64,000 nt of DNA from JADGHX01 sp035760965 (GTDB lineage Bacteria > Pseudomonadota > Gammaproteobacteria > Steroidobacterales > Steroidobacteraceae): positions 124,001 through 188,000 of the forward strand of contig DASTRY010000008.1 of assembly GCA_035760965.1 (NCBI GenBank), read 5' to 3'. Positions 8,916-19,515 of the stretch are shown piece by piece. Numbering within the stretch: position 1 is the first letter of the stretch; every line of letters starts with the position of its first letter. Under the pieces are notes generated by a model. The model saw only the letters and a list, made by a program, of their open reading frames with translations, was not told where the DNA came from and ran no database searches. The translations under genes and the position numbers were made by a program.

Positions 8916-9776
8916 ATGCCCGGCACCAAGGAAATCCGCACCAAGATCGCGAGTGTGAAGAGCACTCAGAAGATCACCAAGGCCATGCAGATGGTGGCCA
9001 CGAGCAAGATGCGTCGGGCGCAGGAGCGCATGAAGCTCGCGCGCCCGTACGCGGAGAAGATTCGCAACGTCATCGGGCACCTGAACGAGGCGAACCCGGA
9101 CTACCGGCATCCGTTCCTGCAGACGCGCGAGCCGCGCAACGTCGGCATCATCGTCATCTCGACGGATCGCGGCCTCGCGGGCGGCCTGAACGCGAACATC
9201 TTCAAGCAGACGCTGCAGCTCATCCGCGAGTGGGAAGGCAAGGGCGCGAAGGTCTCGCTGTGTCTCATCGGGGCCAAGGGCATCACGTTCTTCCGTCGCC
9301 TGAGCCTGCCCATCCTCGCGAGCGCCTCGGGTCTCGGCGACCACCCGCACGTGAACGATCTCATCGGCACGGTGAAGGTGATGCTCGATGCCTATCGCGA
9401 GGGCAAGATCGACCGGCTCTTCATGGTGCATGCGCAGTTCGTGAACACCATGACGCAGAAGCCGAACGTCGAGCAGCTGCTGCCGGTTGAGGAGATCGAC
9501 ACCGCGGGGCTGCAGGAGCACTGGGACTACATCTACGAGCCGGAGTCGCGGGACATCCTCGATGGGCTGCTGATGCGCTACATCGAGTCGCAGGTGTACC
9601 GCGGGGCGGTGGAGAACGTCGCCTCCGAGATGGCCGCGCGCATGGTCGCGATGAAAGCCGCGACCGACAACGCCGGCAAGCTCATCAACGAGCTGCAACT
9701 GGTCTACAACAAGGCGCGCCAGGCCGCGATCACCAAGGAGCTCGCGGAAATCGTCGGAGGCGCGGCTGCGGTTTGA
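8916..9776 (+). CDS. atpG: F1Fo ATP synthase subunit gamma
   Basis: This 286-residue central rotor shaft has the family N-terminus GTKEIRTKIASVKSTQKITKA. It also has the ISTDRGLAGGLN motif and the C-terminal helix with NELQLVYNKARQAAITKELAEIVGGA. It starts 11 bp after atpA. Confidence 0.97.
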   Translation: MPGTKEIRTKIASVKSTQKITKAMQMVATSKMRRAQERMKLARPYAEKIRNVIGHLNEANPDYRHPFLQTREPRNVGIIVISTDRGLAGGLNANIFKQTLQLIREWEGKGAKVSLCLIGAKGITFFRRLSLPILASASGLGDHPHVNDLIGTVKVMLDAYREGKIDRLFMVHAQFVNTMTQKPNVEQLLPVEEIDTAGLQEHWDYIYEPESRDILDGLLMRYIESQVYRGAVENVASEMAARMVAMKAATDNAGKLINELQLVYNKARQAAITKELAEIVGGAAAV

Positions 9777-9828
9777 GTTTTTGCGAGCCCCCGCGGAGAC
9801 GCGCGGACGCTCATCAGAGGAACGTACT

Positions 9829-11256
<1,428 letters not shown>

Positions 11257-11268
11257 GGAGCGAGGCCC

Positions 11269-11700
11269 ATGCCCGAAGCCGCACACACCATACAGGTCGA
11301 CATCGTCAGCGCCGAAGGCGAGATCTTCTCCGGCACGGCGAAGATGGTGTTCGCCCCGGCCTCGCAGGGCGAGATCGGTATTGCGCCGCGACACGCGCCG
11401 CTGCTCTCGCTGCTGAAGGCGGGGGAAGTGCGCGTGCAGCCGCCCGAAGGCGAGGAGCAGGTGTTCTTCGTGGGCGGCGGGGCGATCGAGGTGCAGCCGT
11501 TCAAGGTGACCGTGCTCGCCGACACGGCGCTGCGCGCGCGGGACATCGACGAGGCCGCGGCACTGCAGGCCAAGCAGCGTGCCGAAGAAGCGCTGCGCGA
11601 CAAAACCGGCCACATTTCGCAGGCCGAGGCGCTCGCGGAGCTGGCCCGCGCCGCCGCGCAGCTCAAAGTCATCGAGCGCCTGCGAAAGCTGCGCGGCTGA
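11269..11700 (+). CDS. atpC: F1Fo ATP synthase subunit epsilon
   Basis: This 143-residue protein has an N-terminal beta-sandwich (VDIVSAEGEIFSGTAKMVFAPASQGEIGI..RHAPLL) and a C-terminal two-helix inhibitory domain. AAGGAG precedes the ATG. It is the last gene of the ATP synthase operon. Confidence 0.96.
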   Translation: MPEAAHTIQVDIVSAEGEIFSGTAKMVFAPASQGEIGIAPRHAPLLSLLKAGEVRVQPPEGEEQVFFVGGGAIEVQPFKVTVLADTALRARDIDEAAALQAKQRAEEALRDKTGHISQAEALAELARAAAQLKVIERLRKLRG

Positions 11701-11710
11701 TCGAGGCCGC

Positions 11711-11736
11711 GGCGGTCGGCTCGCACGGCGACCGCC
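11711..11736. terminator. Hairpin just after atpC
   Basis: GGCGGTCG (11711-11718) pairs with CGACCGCC (11729-11736) across a 10-nt loop, 10 bp after the atpC stop. No T-run follows, so it may stabilise or process the 3' end rather than terminate. Confidence 0.4.
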
Positions 11737-11789
11737 CGCCTGTGAGGACGGTCGTGGCGTTCGTGCTGGCACGCGAGTAAACAGCACGC

Positions 11790-13844
11790 ATGGGTCCCAT
11801 CGTCATTGCGACGGAGCTCGGGCCGGAGGACTGGCGCGAGCTCCTGGCCTACGTCGGTCGGCGCTTCGTGGCCGCGCAGCCCTGGCGCTTCCGCATTCTC
11901 TCGTTGGGCGGAACGCTCGTCGCCGGCTTCGTCGCCCTCGCCCTGATTCACTTCGCCGGCGGCCAGCCCGACGGAGTCTCCTTCGTCGTGGGTGTGGTGG
12001 TGGCGGCGCTGTCCTTCGTCGGGCTCCAGCGGCTCTACGCCCGGCGCATGGCGGCGGCCGGTCAGGCCTTTCTGGGGCCGAGCCGGATCGAGCTCGACGA
12101 ACACGGCTTCCGCACCATCCGCGCCGGCATGACGAGCGCCGTCGACTGGAACCGCGTCGAGCAGATCGACGAGACGCCCACCGCCATCTATCTCGCGCTC
12201 GATCAGCGCTCCGCCTTCATGATTCCCAAGCGCAGCGTCGATCCGGCGCAGCTGCCCGAGCTGGTCGCGCAGCTGCGCGCGTGGCATGCGGAGCGCACGC
12301 GCACGTCGCTGAACGAGCCGGCTCCGGGATTCGAGCCGCCGTCGAGCTCGACGCTCACGCGCGCGACGGCGCCGTCCGACGGGACGCGCGCTGCGACGCG
12401 CCCCACGGGCTTTTTCCGCGCCCTCGCGGGCAACCTGCGCGCCGGCTTCAAGCTGCTGACGTTCAGGAAAGTCGCGCCCACGGAGTTCACCGTCAGCTTC
12501 GATCAGCTCGTCGCCCTGCTCGCCATCGTGCTGGCGCTCATCACCGGCGTCGATTGGCTGCTCGCCGATCCCGATGCCGAGCTCGATCCGTACGGCTACT
12601 ACGTGTGGACGTACTACATCCTCGCGGGCCTCTGGGCATGCGCGCTGATCGCGCGCCTGCAGGGCTCGCAGGCGAACACGCGCGCCTTGCTGGTCACTTG
12701 GCTTGCATCGGTGCCGGGCGTCATCGTCGCGCTGGGGCTGGTGCTGCTCCTGCCGCTGAGCGGATCGTTCCTCGCCATCGTGCTGGGAGTCGCCGCGTTG
12801 GTGCTCTTTGCGGCGAGCGAGCGCGCCGTCCGCAATGTCTTCGGGTATGCGCGACTCGGCACGAGCGTGCTCATCGTGCTCGCAGTGGCCGGTGTGCCGT
12901 GGTTCTTTCAGATGCGGCTCCACCTCGATCCGCAACTCTGGGTCGTCCCCGAGTCCGAGCAGAACATGGCGGCCGCGGCGGAGACCACTGACCCCGACGA
13001 TGCCGAATCGCTGCTGTTCGATCAGGCCGACCGCATCGCCGACGCGGTGGACGCAACCGCGCCCGAACGCCCCGGCATCGTGGACACCTACTTCGTCGGT
13101 TTCGCCGGCTGGGGGGCGCAGAAGGTGTTCCGCAACGAAGCGCTGCTGGGTGAGCGGGTGTTCGCGAAGCGCTTCAACATCGGCCGCCGCGCCGTCGAGC
13201 TGATCAACGATGAGCACGACCGCGACACGTATCCGCTCGCCACCGCCACCGGCCTGCGCTACACGCTGCAGCTCCTCGGCGAAAAGATGGACCGGGACCA
13301 GGACATGCTCGTCCTGCTGCTCACCTCGCACGGCTCGCGCGAATCGGGCCTTGCAGTGAGCAACGGTGCGCTCCCGCTCGTGGACCTGGAGCCCGACGAG
13401 CTGCGCAGCGCGCTGGACGACTCCGGCATCAAGTGGCGCATCATCATCGTGTCCGCCTGCTACTCGGGCGTCTTCGTCGAGCCGCTGAAGAGCGCTTCGA
13501 CGCTCGTGATCACCGCGGCCGATGCCGATCACGCTTCCTTCGGGTGCGCCGACGACCGCGAGCTCACGTACTTCGGCGAAGCCTTCCTGCGCGACGCGCT
13601 CCCGGGCGCGCCGACCCTCGAGGCGGCATTCGCGAAGGCGCGCGACCTCATTGCCAAGCGCGAGAAGCAGGAACACCTCACCCCGTCGCACCCGCAGATC
13701 TTCGTCGGAGACGCGATCCGGCAGAAATTGACGCTGCCCGTGGCGCCAACCGACGACACGCCGGACCTCGTGATCCCCGGCACGACGCTGACGGCGCAGG
13801 CGGTGGTGCGTCCTCACGGTTGGCCCGGAATGCGCCGCCCGTAG
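11790..13844 (+). CDS. Membrane protein with YcxB-like domain and C-terminal C13 (legumain/caspase-like) peptidase domain
   Basis: This 684-residue protein lies between the ATP synthase operon and glmU. Two membrane helices (~38-60 and 66-86) precede a YcxB-like region (~95-165: LGPSRIELDEHGFRTIRAG..VDWNRVEQIDETPTAIYLAL). A variable linker and about five more helices (~235-380) follow. The C-terminal ~270 residues resemble peptidase C13, with a catalytic His514 in LLLTSHGS and Cys557 in IVSACYSG. This is the His-Gly/Ala-Cys pattern of clan CD enzymes. The fold and dyad suggest an active, membrane-anchored cysteine peptidase; the substrate is unknown. No good ribosome site precedes the ATG. 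Confidence 0.75.
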   Translation: MGPIVIATELGPEDWRELLAYVGRRFVAAQPWRFRILSLGGTLVAGFVALALIHFAGGQPDGVSFVVGVVVAALSFVGLQRLYARRMAAAGQAFLGPSRIELDEHGFRTIRAGMTSAVDWNRVEQIDETPTAIYLALDQRSAFMIPKRSVDPAQLPELVAQLRAWHAERTRTSLNEPAPGFEPPSSSTLTRATAPSDGTRAATRPTGFFRALAGNLRAGFKLLTFRKVAPTEFTVSFDQLVALLAIVLALITGVDWLLADPDAELDPYGYYVWTYYILAGLWACALIARLQGSQANTRALLVTWLASVPGVIVALGLVLLLPLSGSFLAIVLGVAALVLFAASERAVRNVFGYARLGTSVLIVLAVAGVPWFFQMRLHLDPQLWVVPESEQNMAAAAETTDPDDAESLLFDQADRIADAVDATAPERPGIVDTYFVGFAGWGAQKVFRNEALLGERVFAKRFNIGRRAVELINDEHDRDTYPLATATGLRYTLQLLGEKMDRDQDMLVLLLTSHGSRESGLAVSNGALPLVDLEPDELRSALDDSGIKWRIIIVSACYSGVFVEPLKSASTLVITAADADHASFGCADDRELTYFGEAFLRDALPGAPTLEAAFAKARDLIAKREKQEHLTPSHPQIFVGDAIRQKLTLPVAPTDDTPDLVIPGTTLTAQAVVRPHGWPGMRRP

Positions 13845-13857
13845 CGGCCGCCTCCAT

Positions 13858-13863
13858 TACAAT
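13858..13863 (+). promoter_or_regulatory. Putative -10 element of glmU (TACAAT) six bases before the ATG
   Basis: TACAAT is followed by exactly six bases and then the glmU ATG, with no Shine-Dalgarno. This spacing would place the transcription start on the initiation codon, as described for leaderless genes with a TANNNT-N6-ATG layout. Confidence 0.5.
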
Positions 13864-13869
13864 TCCGCC

Positions 13870-15243
13870 ATGCAACTGAGTGTCGTGATCCTCGCCGCCG
13901 GGCAGGGCAAGCGGATGAAATCCGACCTGCCGAAGGTTCTGCAGCCCCTCGCGGGTCGGCCGCTGCTGAAACACGTCATCGACGTGGCGCAGTCGCTCGA
14001 TCCGGCGGAGGTGTACGTCGTCTACGGTCACGGCGGCGAACGCGTCCGCGAGACGCTGCGGAACGAGAAGGTGCAGTGGGTGCTGCAGGCGGAGCAGCTC
14101 GGCACCGGGCACGCCGTGCTGCAGGCGATTCCGACGATTCCGCAGGACAGGCTCGTGCTCGTGCTCTACGGGGACGTGCCGCTCATCCGCCGCTCGACCA
14201 TCGAGAGTCTCGTGAAGCTCGCGGGTCCGCGTGCGATGGGCCTGCTCACCGCAATGCTGGACGACCCGACGGGCTACGGCCGCATCGTGCGCAATGCGCA
14301 CGGCGAAGTGCAGAAGATCGTCGAGCAGAAAGATGCCTCGCCGCAAGAGCTCGAGATCAAGGAGGGCAACACCGGCATCCTCGCCGCGCCCGCCGAGCTG
14401 CTGCGCTCGTGGCTCGGTCGGCTGAAGAACGACAACGCGCAGAAGGAGTACTACCTCACGGACATCGTCGCGATGGCCGTGAAGGAACAGGTGAAAGTGA
14501 ATCCGCTGCTCGCGCCGAACGCGCGCGAAGTGCTCGGCGTGAACGACAAGGTGCAGCTCGCTCAGATGGAAGCGCTGCATCGCGAGCACGTCACTCGCGA
14601 GCTGATGCTCGCCGGCGTGACGCTCGCCGATCCCGCGCGCGTCGACGTGCGCGGCACGCTGGAACATGGCAAGGATGTGTTCATCGACGTGAACGTCGTG
14701 TTCGAGGGCAACGTGACGCTCGGCAACCGCGTGCACATCGGGCCGAACTGCGTGGTGCGCGACTCGCACATCGGCGACGACACGCACGTGTTCGCGAGTT
14801 GCGTCATCGACAGCGCCAACATCGGCGCCAACTGCCAGATCGGACCGTTCGCGCGCTTCCGTCCCACCTCGACGCTGCAGGCGGGCGTGCACATCGGCAA
14901 CTTCGTCGAGGTGAAGAACTCGTCGATGGGTGAGGGCTCGAAGGCGAATCACCTCTCGTACGTCGGCGATGCGCAGGTCGGCAGCCGCGTGAACATCGGC
15001 GCGGGCACCATCGTCGCGAACTACGACGGCGCGAACAAACATCGCACCGTCATCGAAGACGACGTGCACACCGGGTCGAACAGTGTGCTCGTTGCACCGA
15101 TCACGATCGGCAAGGGCGCGACGGTGGGCGCCGGCTCGACGGTTGCGCAGCACGTGCCGCCCGGCAAGCTGACGGTGGCTCGCGCCCGTCAGGTCACGAT
15201 CGAAGGCTGGGAGCGCCCGCAGAAGCCGAAGAAACCGGGTTGA
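13870..15243 (+). CDS. glmU: Bifunctional UDP-GlcNAc pyrophosphorylase / GlcN-1-P acetyltransferase GlmU
   Basis: This 457-residue enzyme makes UDP-GlcNAc for peptidoglycan and LPS. The N-terminal uridylyltransferase has VVILAAGQGKRMKSDLPKVL, GTGHAVLQA and YGDVPL. The C-terminal left-handed beta-helix shows hexapeptide repeats from about residue 250 (for example HIGPNCVVRDSHIGDD). It retains the acetyltransferase region FVEVKNSSMGEGSKANHLSYVGD and GTIVANYDGANK. glmU downstream of atpC is the usual gammaproteobacterial order. glmS, often next, is absent here. Confidence 0.97.
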   Translation: MQLSVVILAAGQGKRMKSDLPKVLQPLAGRPLLKHVIDVAQSLDPAEVYVVYGHGGERVRETLRNEKVQWVLQAEQLGTGHAVLQAIPTIPQDRLVLVLYGDVPLIRRSTIESLVKLAGPRAMGLLTAMLDDPTGYGRIVRNAHGEVQKIVEQKDASPQELEIKEGNTGILAAPAELLRSWLGRLKNDNAQKEYYLTDIVAMAVKEQVKVNPLLAPNAREVLGVNDKVQLAQMEALHREHVTRELMLAGVTLADPARVDVRGTLEHGKDVFIDVNVVFEGNVTLGNRVHIGPNCVVRDSHIGDDTHVFASCVIDSANIGANCQIGPFARFRPTSTLQAGVHIGNFVEVKNSSMGEGSKANHLSYVGDAQVGSRVNIGAGTIVANYDGANKHRTVIEDDVHTGSNSVLVAPITIGKGATVGAGSTVAQHVPPGKLTVARARQVTIEGWERPQKPKKPG

Positions 15244-15436
15244 TCCGCGCTAGCGTGCGGCGTCCTTCCAACGGCTGCCGCCGAACGCATGACACACCCA
15301 CGTTCGGCACTCGGCCGCACAGCGTCGGCCAGCGCTCGGCGCTCCTCGCACGCGGCGCCGCGCGCTGCACCCGCCGCACGCACTGCGCTCGAGGCACGCA
15401 CTCAAGGCAGGCATTGCACTTCGCGCCAGGCGTCGA

Positions 15437-16165
15437 TTAGCCCGACGCCGACGCTCCGCCCGTCACGCGCGCGGGCTCGATCCACACCGCCTTCGCCAGC
15501 CCGCAGAGCTCGCCGTCTTCGTCGAAGAGCGCCGTGCCGGCCTCGTGCTTGCGTCCCTGCGACGAGATGTGCCACCCGATCACGCGACACGGCTCATCGA
15601 TGTGCACGAGGCGATCGATGTGCGCGGTGAGCTCGCCGAGCAGCCACGTGCCCCGGCCCGACGGATTGGCGGCGAAGCATCCGGGGCAGTCCATCGCCGC
15701 GAACATGAACTCGGGCCGCACCTTGCCGTCGCCCGCATCGAGCGACTCATCCGGCACCCACGGCGCCGCGACGATGTCGCGCCCCGCGACGGGCCCGGCG
15801 AACACGCGCATGCCGTCGCCGCGGGCGCGCGCCGTCCCGCACACGAAGCACGTCGGAAACGGATGCTCGCGAAACCCCGCGTACCTCAAGGAGGCCTCGA
15901 GCGTCTCGACGTAGCTCGGCGGCGGAGGCGGATCCAACGTGAGGGTCGCCACGCGTGCCTGCGCGATGAGCACATCGTCCTTGCGAACGATGATGCCGCC
16001 ATCCGGCTGCTCCAGCGCCTCGAGCGGGGTATCGAGCGGCGGCGGCTTCAGCAGCCGCACCGTCAACGTCTGCGGCGAGAGCGCCGCGACCAGACCGCAG
16101 AAATAGCCGCCGTTCGAGGATTGCGGCGGCCCGCAGAAGCGCCCCGGGATGATCAACTCCGCCAT
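15437..16165 (-). CDS. Hotdog-like conserved protein, possible acyl-CoA thioesterase relative
   Basis: This is a 242-residue protein. The SSNGGYFCGLVAAL segment near residue 16 resembles the Gly-Gly turn of hotdog thioesterases. The middle carries two Cys pairs, TCFVCGTARARGDGM and DCPGCFA. The C-terminus, with VIGWHISSQGRKHEAGTALFDEDG, looks like a second hotdog half. I do not recognise a characterised function. It is the last gene of the minus-strand run that begins with trpE, 32 bp after the MFS gene, so cotranscription is possible. The ATG at 16165 directly precedes the conserved region; a longer frame upstream overlaps the MFS gene. Confidence 0.6.
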   Translation of the reverse strand: MAELIIPGRFCGPPQSSNGGYFCGLVAALSPQTLTVRLLKPPPLDTPLEALEQPDGGIIVRKDDVLIAQARVATLTLDPPPPPSYVETLEASLRYAGFREHPFPTCFVCGTARARGDGMRVFAGPVAGRDIVAAPWVPDESLDAGDGKVRPEFMFAAMDCPGCFAANPSGRGTWLLGELTAHIDRLVHIDEPCRVIGWHISSQGRKHEAGTALFDEDGELCGLAKAVWIEPARVTGGASASG

Positions 16166-16197
16166 TGCGTCAGCTCCCACGCGCGCTCGGCACGCGC

Positions 16198-17418
16198 TCA
16201 ATGCCCCTTCGGCCAGATGAACCGCCAGATGATGAACCCCGCCATCGCGGCGAGCAGCGAGTCCAGCCCCAGCGCCAGCATCGAATGGCTCAGCGCCGGC
16301 ACGAAGCCGCCGATGAAAATCGCACCGATGCCCAGCGTCACGCACGACTGCACCGACGCCGCGGAGCCGCGCACGTCCGGAAACAGATCGAGCATCCGCA
16401 GCGCGTAGATCGGCATCATCATCTGCACGCCCGTCGCAATCAGGGTGATGCAGAGCTGCTGCGGAAAGACCGGGGGCTCGGCCATGGTCGCATGCAGCAG
16501 CACGGTGATGAGGCCGCCCGAGAGCGTGAGCGCGTACCCGATCGCGATCTGCCGCCCGCCCGGGATCCGCCCGGCAAGCCGGCCCGAAAGCCACGCGCCA
16601 CTCAGGATGCCGCAGATCAGCGGCACGAAGAGCGCGGCAAAGCTCGTCTCGCCCATGTGCCAGTGCCCCATGACGATGGCCGGCGCCGCACCGATGAACG
16701 TGATCATTGCCGCAAAGGTCACGCCCAGCGCGAGTGCGAGCAGCATGAACTCACGCGTCGTCGCGATCCGCAACAGCGTGTGCGCGAGCTTGGGCACATC
16801 GAGTCGCACGCGCCGCTCGAACGGATGCGTCTCCGGCAGCAGCAGGTAGGACAGAGCGACGAGCGAGACGCCCGTCACGACCATGAAGCCGAAGACATAG
16901 CGCCAGCCGAGCAGCACGTGAATCCACCCGCCCAGCACGGGCGCGATGGCCGGCGCGATGCTGAAGATCATCGTGATCGCGCTCATCAGCTTCTGCGCCT
17001 GCGGCCCTTCGTGCAGGTCGCGGATGATGGCGCGTCCGACCGCCATCCCGACGCCTGCGCTCATGCCCTGCAGGGCGCGAAAGACGAGCAGCACCGCGAA
17101 GTTCGGCGCGAGCACGCACGCGATCGAGGCCAGCGAGTAGATTGTCAAGCCCGCGAGCACCACGGGCCGGCGCCCGAGCGCATCGGACAGCGGCCCCTGG
17201 ACGAGCGTCATCAGCGCGAACGGCACCATGTACGCCGTGATGGTCTGCTGCAGCTGAAACGTCGTGATCGAGAATTCGCGCGCGATCGCGGGGAACGACG
17301 GATAGAAGGTGTCGAGCGAGAACGGGCTCACCATGGCGAGCGCGGCGAGCAGCGCCGCCATGCCCCAATGCGATCCGTGGTCGTTCGATTTGACCAGCTC
17401 GTCCGGGACGACTTTCAC
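16198..17418 (-). CDS. MFS transporter, Bcr/CflA-type drug exporter
   Basis: This 406-residue protein has 12 predicted membrane helices. The family motif GPLSDALGRRPVVLAGL lies after helix 2, and ALQGMSAGVGMAVGRAIIRD lies in the drug-exporter helix 4/5 region. Bcr/CflA proteins export drugs or, in some cases, amino acids such as cysteine. The GTG start (17416-17418) overlaps the trpA stop in a GTGA arrangement, so it is translationally coupled to trpA and probably transcribed with the trp operon. Export of tryptophan, an intermediate or an analogue is an inference from position only. Confidence 0.88.
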   Translation of the reverse strand: MKVVPDELVKSNDHGSHWGMAALLAALAMVSPFSLDTFYPSFPAIAREFSITTFQLQQTITAYMVPFALMTLVQGPLSDALGRRPVVLAGLTIYSLASIACVLAPNFAVLLVFRALQGMSAGVGMAVGRAIIRDLHEGPQAQKLMSAITMIFSIAPAIAPVLGGWIHVLLGWRYVFGFMVVTGVSLVALSYLLLPETHPFERRVRLDVPKLAHTLLRIATTREFMLLALALGVTFAAMITFIGAAPAIVMGHWHMGETSFAALFVPLICGILSGAWLSGRLAGRIPGGRQIAIGYALTLSGGLITVLLHATMAEPPVFPQQLCITLIATGVQMMMPIYALRMLDLFPDVRGSAASVQSCVTLGIGAIFIGGFVPALSHSMLALGLDSLLAAMAGFIIWRFIWPKGH

Positions 17419-18194
17419 CGCGAGGCGCTCCGTCTCAGCGTGCCGAGCCACGCCGTCGGGTCCTCGTTCCGTTCGAGCACTTCCACGAGCGCCGAGCCGA
17501 CGACCACGCCATCGACGTGGCCGCTCAGGCGCTCCACCTGTTCTCGGCTGCGAATTCCAAATCCGGCGCACACGGGTAGCGTCGCGATCGAGCGCACGCG
17601 GTCGAGGTAGTCCAACACTTCCGTCGGGACAGCAACGTTCTTGCCCGTCGTGCCGGTCATCGTCACGGCGTAGATGAATCCCTGACTGCTCGCGCAGACC
17701 TGCGCGAGCCGCTCGGGCTTGGTAACCGGCGTGACCATCTGCACGAGCGCGAGCCCTTGCGGCTCGAGTGCCGCGCGCAGCTCGTCGCTCTCGTCGAACG
17801 GCAGGTCCGGCACGATGAAGCCCGCGACGTTCGCGCGCGCCGCCGCGGTGGCGAGCTCGGCCAAGCCGAACGACAGCAACGGATTCAGATAGCTCATGAG
17901 CAGCAAGGGCGCGTCGAGCTGCGGCATCGCCGCGAGCTCGCCGAGGATCCAGCGCAGCGTCACGCCCTGCGCGAGCGCGGTCTGGCTCGAGCGCTGGATC
18001 GTCACGCCATCCGCCATCGGGTCCGTGAACGGCACGCCGATCTCGACGACATCTGCGCCCGCGGCGATGGCGCGCAGGTCGTTGCGAAAGGTCTGCTTGC
18101 GGGGAAAGCCTGCCGTGAGGAACCCGACGAGCGCCGGTTCACCCTGGCTCGTGGCGGAACGGATGGCGGAGGTGATGCGATCGCGCGGCTTCAT
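17415..18194 (-). CDS. trpA: Tryptophan synthase alpha chain
   Basis: This 259-residue TIM barrel cleaves indole-3-glycerol phosphate. VVEIGVPFTDPMADGVTIQ carries the catalytic Glu and Asp. GFIYAVTMTGTTG and the phosphate-binding VCAGFGIRSREQV and GVVVGSALVE are present. The ATG at 18194 gives the family start; 76 bp separate it from trpB. It ends inside the start of the coupled MFS gene. Confidence 0.97.
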   Translation of the reverse strand: MKPRDRITSAIRSATSQGEPALVGFLTAGFPRKQTFRNDLRAIAAGADVVEIGVPFTDPMADGVTIQRSSQTALAQGVTLRWILGELAAMPQLDAPLLLMSYLNPLLSFGLAELATAAARANVAGFIVPDLPFDESDELRAALEPQGLALVQMVTPVTKPERLAQVCASSQGFIYAVTMTGTTGKNVAVPTEVLDYLDRVRSIATLPVCAGFGIRSREQVERLSGHVDGVVVGSALVEVLERNEDPTAWLGTLRRSASR

Positions 18195-18270
18195 GACTGT
18201 CGTGTTTTCGTGTGACGAGCGCGGGGCATCGTCGATATCGTGATTTGGGGGGGTAGTCGTCTCATGAGTG

Positions 18271-19515
18271 CTATTTCTTCGCGGCGAGCAACGTCGTCTG
18301 CAGCGTCGGCATGTCTTTGTCGCCGCGGCCCGAGAGTCCGACCAGCACCCGCTTGCCCGGATGCGCCTGCGCGTAGCGCTTCGCGCCGACGAGCGCATGC
18401 GCGCTCTCGATGGCCGGGAGAATGCCCTCCAGCTCGCAGCATTCCTTCACGGCCGCGAGCGCTTCCTCGTCGCTCGCGACCTCGCAACGCGTGCGGCCCG
18501 CCGTGTACAGCAGCGCGTGTTCGGGCCCGACTCCCGGGTAATCCAGTCCGGCGGAGACGGAGTGCGTTTCCTGGATCTGCCCTTCCGCATCCTGCAGCAG
18601 CAGGGAATAGCAGCCGTGCAGCACGCCGGGTCGGCCGTACGCGAGGGTCGCAGCGTTGTCGCCGAGCCCCTTGCCGCGTCCGCCCGGCTCGATGCCGATG
18701 ATGTCGACCGAGGCATCGCCGATGAACGGATGAAACAGACCGATCGAATTCGAGCCACCGCCGACGCACGCGATGAGCGCGTCCGGCAGCCCGCCGGTTG
18801 CGGCCAGAATCTGCGCGCGCGCTTCGCGGCCGATGATCGACTGCAACTCGCGCACGAGATAGGGGTAGGGATGCGGACCGGTCGCCGAGCCGAGGATGTA
18901 GTAGGTCTCCATCGGATCGGTCACCCAAGCGCGGAGCGCCTCGTCGATGGCCGCGCGCAGCGTGCGATCGCCGCTCGTCACGGGCTCGACCGTTGCGCCG
19001 AGCAGCCGCATACGCCCGACGTTCGGCGCCTGCCGCTCCATGTCGACTTCGCCCATGTACACCGTGCACGGCATGCCGAGCCGCGCGCACGCGGCGGCGC
19101 TCGCAACACCATGCTGACCGGCGCCGGTTTCCGCGACGATGCGCTTCGCGCCGAGCCGCTTCGCGAGCAGCGCTTGCCCGAAGGCATTGTTGATCTTGTG
19201 CGCGCCCGTGTGCGCGAGGTCCTCGCGCTTCAGCCAGATCTCCGCGCCCCAGCGTTTCGAGAGGCGCGTCGCGTGTGTGAGCGCAGTCGGTCGCCCCGCC
19301 CACGTCTGCAGCTCGTGCGTCAGTTCCGCTTGGAAATCCGGGCTGTGCAGATGCTGGCGCATGCCGCTTTCGAGGCGGTCCAGCGCCGGGATCAGCGTCT
19401 CCGGAACGTAGCGTCCGCCGAACGGGCCGAAGCGGCCGCGCGCATCGGGGAACTTGCCGGCGAGCTCGTCGGCAAGCAGGTGGCGGGTATCCACTTGGGG
19501 AGCTTGTGCGATCAC
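18271..19515 (-). CDS. trpB: Tryptophan synthase beta chain
   Basis: This 414-residue PLP enzyme condenses indole with serine. HTGAHKINNAFGQ carries the PLP lysine. CVGGGSNSIGLFHPF binds the cofactor phosphate. GRFGPFGGRYVPETLIPAL is the typical N-terminus. The GTG start overlaps the trpF stop (GTGA), so the two are translationally coupled. Confidence 0.97.
   Translation of the reverse strand: MIAQAPQVDTRHLLADELAGKFPDARGRFGPFGGRYVPETLIPALDRLESGMRQHLHSPDFQAELTHELQTWAGRPTALTHATRLSKRWGAEIWLKREDLAHTGAHKINNAFGQALLAKRLGAKRIVAETGAGQHGVASAAACARLGMPCTVYMGEVDMERQAPNVGRMRLLGATVEPVTSGDRTLRAAIDEALRAWVTDPMETYYILGSATGPHPYPYLVRELQSIIGREARAQILAATGGLPDALIACVGGGSNSIGLFHPFIGDASVDIIGIEPGGRGKGLGDNAATLAYGRPGVLHGCYSLLLQDAEGQIQETHSVSAGLDYPGVGPEHALLYTAGRTRCEVASDEEALAAVKECCELEGILPAIESAHALVGAKRYAQAHPGKRVLVGLSGRGDKDMPTLQTTLLAAKK

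Noticed and set aside
15244..15436. Possible small gene between glmU and the hotdog-like gene
   Set aside because: Short frames exist on both strands, but they are Arg/Ala-rich, lack ribosome sites and resemble no protein; I see only a convergent intergenic spacer.
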